From NCBI GenBank assembly GCA_015039315.1, contig WIDE01000017.1:276181-340180 (forward strand): 64,000 bases of DNA. The letters are read 5' to 3'. The notes under the pieces were generated by a model. The model searched no databases and was not told where the DNA came from. It saw only the letters and a list, made by a program, of their open reading frames with translations. The position numbers and the translations under genes were made by a program. Of this stretch, positions 57,674 through 64,000 are shown piece after piece. Source of the stretch: Clavulina sp. PMI_390 (lineage: Eukaryota > Basidiomycota > Agaricomycetes > Cantharellales > Hydnaceae). Each line of letters starts with the position of its first letter. Position 1 is the stretch's first letter.

Positions 57674-59019
57674 CTAGTATCCGAGGTCGACGTCTTCAGT
57701 GCCTTCGGCCAAGCTCTTGCGGCGCAGATTCCCAATATGATCCTCAGAGTTCTTCAACAGCCTAATCTGCGTCATGTAACCCTCGTACTTGGTATCGCGC
57801 ATCCACTGCTCGAGCGTTGTCATTGTTGGGTGTACGCTCTTGATCCACTCGAGATCACGCTCCACCAGGTTGTCCCTCCAGAGCGCCCACCAGCCCCGGA
57901 AATGCGTCTCCCAGGACATTCCACCCTCGGAGATGGGCACGGCTGTTGCAGCAGGAATTTCCTTGCCGTTGTATAGCGAGAAGTACTGGTCCATAGTCAG
58001 CAGGCGGTAGGTGGCGGGCAGCCCGCTGACTTTGGTGAATGTCTCGGCGATTTCGCGAAGGGTGGGCATCGCGGATGTCAACTTGAGCTCGCGGCCGGTG
58101 GTGAGATCGGGGTGGTCAAAGGTGTAGCGGGACCACCAGGCCATGTCTTCTTGCGAGATCAGGGGCAAGGTGCTGTCCTCGTTCATGGGACCAAAGAAGA
58201 CTCGAGTACCGTCTGGCATGATTTCTGGGGCAAAGAAGAAGGAAAGCCTGGATAACGTTACCCAGGGACACAGCGATGGGTCAGTCAATGCCAGAGAGAG
58301 TGATGTGTAACCCCAGGAGCCCCACTCACATTTCCATGTACGAATTCACGGTGAACTTTGTCCAGAGAGTTCCTTCCCCTTCCAGAGGATTGGGCTGAGC
58401 AGACAGGAAGGCGCCGAAGCGGCCCTTAGCGACATGGTTCTGGGAGCGGTACATTGGGTTGTAGGCCTGGAACACGGACAAAGGGGAGTCAGTATGTCAA
58501 ATCTTGCTAGCAGCCGGAAATTTATTGGCGTACCCCGATTTGAACAGCATAGTCCTGGTTAGACCAGACAAAATGACGAATCTTGTGCCAGTTTGCAAGC
58601 TCCCACTGATCAACACCTGTAAGTATGATGTCGCAAGGAATATCCAACAATGTGGGCTCACGATATTGAATGCGGCGGTGGTTTCCGCTGCAGCGCCGAC
58701 AGTGAAGGTATCAGTGTTGACATATGCACCATAGGCACCTTCGAATAGCTTTTCCACAGCGTCGTAGTCCATGAAAGACCCTTTCACACATGTGAGATGT
58801 TATCGAAGACGAAGGTGATAGCACTTGAAGCATACCTTGAACAAACTCGACACCAAGATCTTCGAGCTCCTTGGCACGGTGATGGGTAGGATTGCGCGTG
58901 AGGACACGAACCTTCCATGGTGATGGGGAGCCATCAGCGCTCGGGGCAAGGAGACCCCTGACGATGAAAGAGCCTTGGGCACCAGTGCCGCCGATGACTG
59001 CGATGATCTTCTGAGACAT
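57674..59019 (-). CDS. NmrA-like NAD(P)-binding Rossmann protein, array copy C
   Basis: Exons in transcript order: 58836-59019, 58662-58780, 58534-58605, 58330-58466 and 57674-58247, giving 361 residues. It starts MSQKIIAVIGGTGAQGSFIV, and LLAPSADGSPSPWKVRVLTR groups it with copy D rather than with A and B, as does the ending DVDLGY. Intron positions are those of A and B. It differs at several conserved places: YNPMYRSQNHVAKGRF in place of YNRIYGSQNHVGKGRF, and SQEDMAWWSRYTFDHP in the substrate half. This may mean a different substrate. A TATA box lies about 85 bases upstream. Confidence 0.88.
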
Positions 59020-60004
59020 AGTGTCGTTTGGAATGATGAGGGTTGAGAATGTGTGAAGTGAGGGTTGATGATGACAAAGCTGGGGTAGAGGAGATTCCTG
59101 CTTATATACAGCCTCAACCAGCAAGAATATTTCACATTGGGGCAATGCCCGCCATATGGGACTGCAGTCACAACGTTCACTTAGTCAATGTTCTTTCGGC
59201 TGACGCTTCTTCACCGGTATCTCCGTGGATGCTTGATGACGAAGGGAGATCCTCGGCGCGATCTGTACGCATACAATATAAATAGGGACGCGAGAGCGAT
59301 CATCGATGCATCAGTGGCGAATCTTATGTAGTGTCGGCCCAAGGATTGGCGAGGAGCAACAAGCTGAACTCGGCCATGAAGTGATGGCAAGGCCGGACGA
59401 GTTTCAGGCGGAGTGGGGTTTTGCAATCCGTCGTCAGCTGACGCGTTGAATGGATCGGTACAGAGAGTGCGCAGATCTCGGAGGACTTGCTAGTACGCGC
59501 CTAAGCCATGGGACTGAGAGCACAAGATCAAGCTTTATAGCACATACTGAGGCCAGAATATAGCTTGTAGGCGTCAAAAGATGTACAGCAGGTTGCGCAT
59601 ATGTAGTGCAACTTATTCATTCTCTTTTTTATGCCAGGGGTGGGCTTAGTTGGTAACAATTCTTTCCATTTAGCGGCGGCCACTTTCATGAACTGTTTGG
59701 CCAAATTGCTTGGCCGGGCATTACTTGTTGCGGCAAGATTTGCCACCACCAATTGGGAAGCCCTCGGTCAGGCATCCAAAACAGCTTGCCGGGAGAGCAT
59801 TCCCCCTCTACTTGATAATAAAGGAGCCGTGCATTAAACTTCGACTAGACTCTGTTCTCATTCCAGACCGCCGGGCTCCCTGAGGCCGCCCCCCAGTCGG
59901 CGAGCCGAGTTCGATTGCGCCATCTTCAGAACTTCCAGGATTAATTATTCCATTCAAGCGAGTATCGATACATTCCAGTCAATTACAAAGGCGGGATGAG
60001 AAAA
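59020..60004. other. Intergenic region between NmrA copies C and D
   Basis: Promoter of copy C with a TATA box, then DNA in which I see no gene. It is not visibly related to the A/B upstream segments. Confidence 0.5.
59101..59110 (-). promoter_or_regulatory. TATA box of NmrA copy C
   Basis: On the minus strand this reads TGTATATAAG, about 85 bases before the copy C start codon. Confidence 0.55.
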
Positions 60005-61328
60005 TCAGTATCCAAGGTCAACTCCTGCGCCCTCAGCAAGGCTGATTCGCTTCAGCGAGCTCGGGTGATCTTCCCCATTCTTCAACAACCTGACTGTGCC
60101 AGCGCTACCATCGTACTTGTGATCGATCATCCATTGCTCCAACGTGATGAGGGTGGGGTGTACGCTGGTAAGCCAGTTCAGGTCACGACGGCAGAGCCCA
60201 TCCCTCCAAAGCGCCCACCACCCGCGGAAAGAAGTCTCCCATGACATCCCACCCTTCTCGACAGGAATGTCCGTTGCAGAAGGAACTTCCTTGCCGTTCC
60301 ATAGGGCGAAGTACTGGTCCTGGGTGAGGAGACGATATGTTGCGGGGATACCGGTGACCTTGGTGAAGGTCTCAGCGAGCTCCTTCATTGTCGGCATGGC
60401 AGAGACAAGGTCGAGATCGCGACCACTGCTCTCGCGAGGGTTGTCGAAAGTGTAGCGTGCCCACCAAGCCATATCGTCCTGGGCAATGAGGGGTAGTCTG
60501 CTGTCCTCATTCATAGGGGCAAAGAAGATGCGGGTACCATCAGGTTGGATCTCGGGAGCAAAGAAATACTTGAGCATCTCCATGTAGGAGCAGATGGTGA
60601 AGTTGGTCCAGAGAGTTCCTAAGCACAAACGTCAATACTCAATACGGCATTGATGATAGAAAAACGGCGATTACTTACCCTCAGGTTCATCAATGGGGTT
60701 GGGCTGGGCAGCCAAGAAGGCGCCAAAGCGACCCTTGGCAAGATGGTTCTGGGAGCGATACATAGGGTTATAGCCCTAGGTGAAGGAGTGGAGTTTGCTC
60801 AGTCTACTGTAGCTCGCAAATGGTGCATTGGTCACATACCGAAATCTTGACGGCATAATCTTGGTTGGACCACACAAAGTGGCGAACCTTGTGCCAGTTG
60901 GCGAGTTCCCACTGATGAATATCAATGAGTAGGATGCTACAGGGGCGTCGATGTCAAGGACCTACGATGTTGAACGCAGCAGTGGTCTCTGCAGAGGCGC
61001 CGACAGTGAAAGTATCAGTGTTCACGAATGCACCATAGGCACCCTCAAAGAGTTTTCCAACGGCGTCGTAGTCCATGAAGGAACCTATTTCGAGGGGAAA
61101 GAACATGAGATACGGTGAAGGAAATGCTAGGCAGTAGACAAGCATACCCTTGACAATCTCAACGCCCAATGGCTCGAGCTCTTTGGCACGATTATGGTTG
61201 GGGTCGCGAGTGAGCACGCGGACCTTATAAGGAGAAGGCGAGCCGTCTGCGCTTGGGGCGAGAAGACCTCTGACGATGAAGGAGCCTTGGGCACCAGTGC
61301 CACCAATGACAGCGATGATCTTGGACAT
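60005..61328 (-). CDS. NmrA-like NAD(P)-binding Rossmann protein, array copy D
   Basis: Exons in transcript order: 61148-61328, 60966-61084, 60840-60911, 60679-60775 and 60005-60618, giving 360 residues. It starts MSKIIAVIGGTGAQGSFIV and pairs with copy C (LLAPSADGSPSP, GYNPMYRSQNHLAKGRF, VDLGY ending). The first three introns match the other copies. The fourth does not. D has no intron at the SYMEM site used by A, B and C. Instead it has one about 40 bases earlier, inside EPEG|TLW, where the coding sequence also carries one extra residue. All motifs are intact. A TATA box lies about 90 bases upstream. Confidence 0.88.
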
Positions 61329-62514
61329 GTTGGTTGAGGGTAGGTAGGTTGAGATTTGTGGGGGTGCGGAAGTGTAGCGAGTGGTGAAGATGCAGTCCAC
61401 TTGCAAAGCCTGATGGGTTTTATAGCCTAGAGGCCATACTAGCAGGGCAACTGATTGGAGAGGATGACGACAGCTCGCTACCAAGAGAAGTCAGCCTTGG
61501 GGGAAACGAACTAAGCCATCATGACTATACATCATACCCGCACTACCCTTCGCAATATAATCAACCTGGGGGCAAACCGGAGGGCAAATCAGGACGATCC
61601 GCATTCAATGCCACGCCGACTTCATAAGTCCAAGCAGAACTGAATCGTTAGCACCCTCATGGAGAGAGAGATAGCTGCGGTTATTTTGTATGGTGCGATA
61701 CACTTCTCGATGAATTGGGGCTGAGACGATTGTTCGGACAGCAAAGAGCGATCATATGAAAAAATAAACGAGATGGGCACTGTGAGCTGGCTTCACATAG
61801 ATACAAGCAGCCCGTGCCGATCGTGGAGCGGTTGGGTCAACTTGCGATGGTCACGGACAAGTATGCTTCTGTGCTTTGTATGCAGATGGAGAGGAGGCCA
61901 AGGAGAATGGTAAGGCACTGGCACAGGTTGATCGTGACTGCTATGTCAGTCTCATCTATACCCCAGCAAACCATACTTTGTTTCGCTTCGCATGTAGACT
62001 TTTTCGAGCGCCAGTTGTTATTTAAGGGCGTTGACATTGTTGGAAAGCCATCTGATGACATTGACGAGCACTTGTCCTGCTGCCTGAGTCAGCTCGTTCC
62101 CACGAATTTCGAAGCCCTTTCGCCATTCATACTCTAGATCGCGGCATTACACATTTCTTGTCTTAATACATGATCTTTATTCCCCACAGTTGAAATCTCT
62201 AGGATCTCGATCGGAAACCGAAGGGCCAAGCCGCGGAGGCTAACAAACTGACCAAGTCCGCGAACATGCTGCAACTCGAGCGAAGTGAGGCCAACACACT
62301 TTCTCATCTCGTTCACAAGCTCGGATGCTGAGTAGTTAATCAGCACTCGCTGGTCAACATTTCTTCCAAGCCGTTTCGCTCGCAGTTTCACCAAGCTTTG
62401 GGGAACAAACGATACATTGCACAGTACACGTAGTATCTCATGGGTATAGAACGTCATATAAATTCATTAGATACCAACAACAATAGCGCTTCACAGCTTG
62501 CCGCAATGGATTGA
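61329..62514. other. Intergenic region
   Basis: Promoter of NmrA copy D and 3' region of the condensin gene. Short open frames on both strands carry no recognisable features. Confidence 0.5.
61418..61424 (-). promoter_or_regulatory. TATA box of NmrA copy D
   Basis: TATAAAA on the minus strand, 90 to 96 bases before the copy D start codon. Position is nearly the same as in copy C. Confidence 0.6.
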
Positions 62515-64000
62515 TCACGAGTCGTCGTCCTCCTCGGAATCCTCTGTTTCCGTAGCCTCGCTCGCCTCCTCGATCTTAGGCGCTGATGACTTGTTGGATT
62601 TCCGCCCGGAAGTTGAGGTCTGCGTCTGCCGACTAGGGGTGGAGCGCTTTGACCGCGGAGCCGGCTCTCCCTCTTCTTCTTCGTCTTCCTCATCTTCCTC
62701 GTCCTCCGGAGGAGGTGCAACCTTCTTGGAGCGAGGTTTGGCCGCAGGCGCAGCACGCCGCGATTGCTTGGCAGGAGGTTCCCTCTTCGATTTCGACCGC
62801 GCTTTAGGGGCGGGCTGCTCGTCTTCCTCGGGCTCCTCTTCGTCTTCCTCGTCGATTGTTTCCTCGACTGGTGCTTTGGCCTTGGGTTTCCCTCGACCCT
62901 TCTGAGAAGCTGGCGCCGCGCTCTGTGACCTTGATCTAAACAAGAATCAATGCGGAGATTAAATGGGATAAGATTTAACGGTCAAGCGCATGAATCCTCT
63001 CTTACCTCGCGCTGGTCTTGCTATTTGATCGCCGCGGTTGATCAAGGGGTATCTCCTCTTCTGCATCAGACTCCACAGTATCGATAAACTCGAAGAGCTC
63101 TTTCATCTGTTGCAGTTCACGGAACTCTTCCTCATTGAATGCTTCTAGTTGAGGAGCAAACTTCTTGGCAATCGAAGTCTCGAATCTTGACAGAGCATTT
63201 TTAGCTACTGTATCACGGAGAGGTCGTCGCTATTTGAGGAGCGTCAAATGAAACCAACAATGTTGAGTAACTCATAACGTTGAACGTACCCGACGAAGAT
63301 ATGAGATTAGGAGCATCAGGGTGCGAAGCTTGTCGTCGTCGATTTCTTCAGGAATATATAGCTTGCTTAGCAGCTGGACATAGCTCTTTCGTCGTTCCTC
63401 TAATGACAAATTAGTGACCACAATCGTTGAATATATGAATACAATACTTGCTCAACATCTCAGCATCAAAGAGTGCGCGGACAATATCAATAGCTACATC
63501 GACGTGGATGGTGTCATCAGACTGATGATGATCAGATTTCCTATGATAATGATCTGTCAGCCGAGACGTTTGCATCCGAGAATCAGCTGGGAGCTTACAC
63601 AGCTTTGGATGGGTCGGTCCAGTCAACAAGCATTAGGCCGATCTGAGCTGGCGTCACCATCTCTTCATGCTCTTCAAGCTCGTCAAACAGATCATACATT
63701 GTTTCTGTGACGTTGAGGAATATCTAGGAAAGAAGCTCAATAACGTTATAGAAGGTGCATACAGTTTGCTTACCTTTTGCATCCGTCGTTGATTCGTTGG
63801 CGACGAGTAGCAGTAGACAGGGAAGAAGTAACTGAGACATTGGCGAAGAGCTTGGTTGTCCACAGTTCCGGGATCTAGGAATAAGGATACTAGGCGAGCC
63901 AGGACCTACGTAAGTTAGGTTAGATCTCTACTTACGCAAGTCGAAAATCTGGCTCTTACATTTTCGTCAGTGACGATTCCGGAGAGCATCAGCTTAGCCA
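62515..64000 (-). CDS. YCG1: Condensin subunit YCG1/CAP-G (Cnd3), C-terminal part
   Basis: The 5' part lies beyond the right edge. Visible exons in transcript order: >64000-63960, 63774-63905, 63599-63723, 63452-63540, 63290-63399, 63006-63229 and 62515-62935, about 380 residues. The HEAT-repeat C-terminus has DNQALRQCLSYFFPVYCYSS, EEMVTPAQIGLMLVDWTDPS, QLLSKLYIPEEIDDDKLRTL and SYLRRRRPLRDTV, all typical of fungal CAP-G. A long, highly charged tail of Lys, Ser and Glu/Asp runs follows and is probably disordered. The protein is a HEAT subunit of condensin that binds DNA together with the kleisin. The intron at 63400-63451 uses a GC donor (TTGA|GCAAGT). Confidence 0.9.

Noticed and set aside
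52339..61328. NmrA array as a biosynthetic gene cluster
   Set aside because: No polyketide synthase, peptide synthetase, terpene cyclase, P450 or transporter lies nearby; only the four paralogues are present.
62454..62905. Frames opposite the condensin tail that read Ser-rich or Arg-rich low-complexity protein
   Set aside because: They are shadows of Glu/Asp- and Lys-rich coding repeats on the minus strand.
1..64000. Transposons, retroelements, CRISPR arrays or viral inserts
   Set aside because: No transposase, integrase or reverse transcriptase motifs, no long terminal or inverted repeats, and no regularly spaced repeats were seen.

Overview
This window is nuclear DNA of a filamentous basidiomycete, most likely an Agaricomycete. 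The evidence is many short introns of about 50 to 70 bases, pyrimidine-rich leaders, a DUF6593-like protein, and single-copy eukaryotic housekeeping genes. The exact lineage cannot be fixed; a Rhizoctonia/Ceratobasidium-type fungus is only a guess. Gene models were built by hand: exons were joined where splice sites, reading phase and family conservation agree, and every spliced model reported as complete closes in frame.

Left third (1-20229, gene-poor): the end of a TMEM184/LAZ1-like membrane protein gene (<1-3474), a DUF6593-like gene (5746-7579) with an unusually long last intron, about 3.4 kb with no recognisable gene, two tandem secreted GH18 chitinase genes (11020-13237 and 14023-16211), a small one-exon tail-anchored-type protein (16916-17200), and an intron-bearing tRNA-Pro(UGG) on the minus strand (18555-18635).

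Middle (20230-52149, gene-dense): separase; a divergent mitochondrial pair (MIX17/CHCHD2-type and an Mba1/mL45-like protein); NMD3, divergent from an EFM7/NNT1-like methyltransferase; LSM8; a RecQ-family helicase; a disordered Ser/Pro-rich protein; a LENG1-like Cir_N protein, divergent from a hotdog thioesterase; MSH6; and mitochondrial methionyl-tRNA formyltransferase. Separase, RecQ and MSH6, with condensin at the right edge, all act on chromosomes. They are unrelated single-copy genes, and nothing shows co-regulation.

Right part (52339-64000): four tandem NmrA-like NAD(P)-binding genes on the minus strand, all apparently intact. The first two were duplicated together with about 0.8 kb of upstream DNA. 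The fourth has one intron moved. The window ends inside the condensin subunit gene YCG1/CAP-G.

I found no CRISPR array, transposase, reverse transcriptase or obviously novel system. The observations most worth checking are a raised number of GC-AG introns, the recent remodelling of the NmrA array, a cysteine shift between the two chitinase binding modules, and key catalytic motifs split across microexons in RecQ and MSH6.
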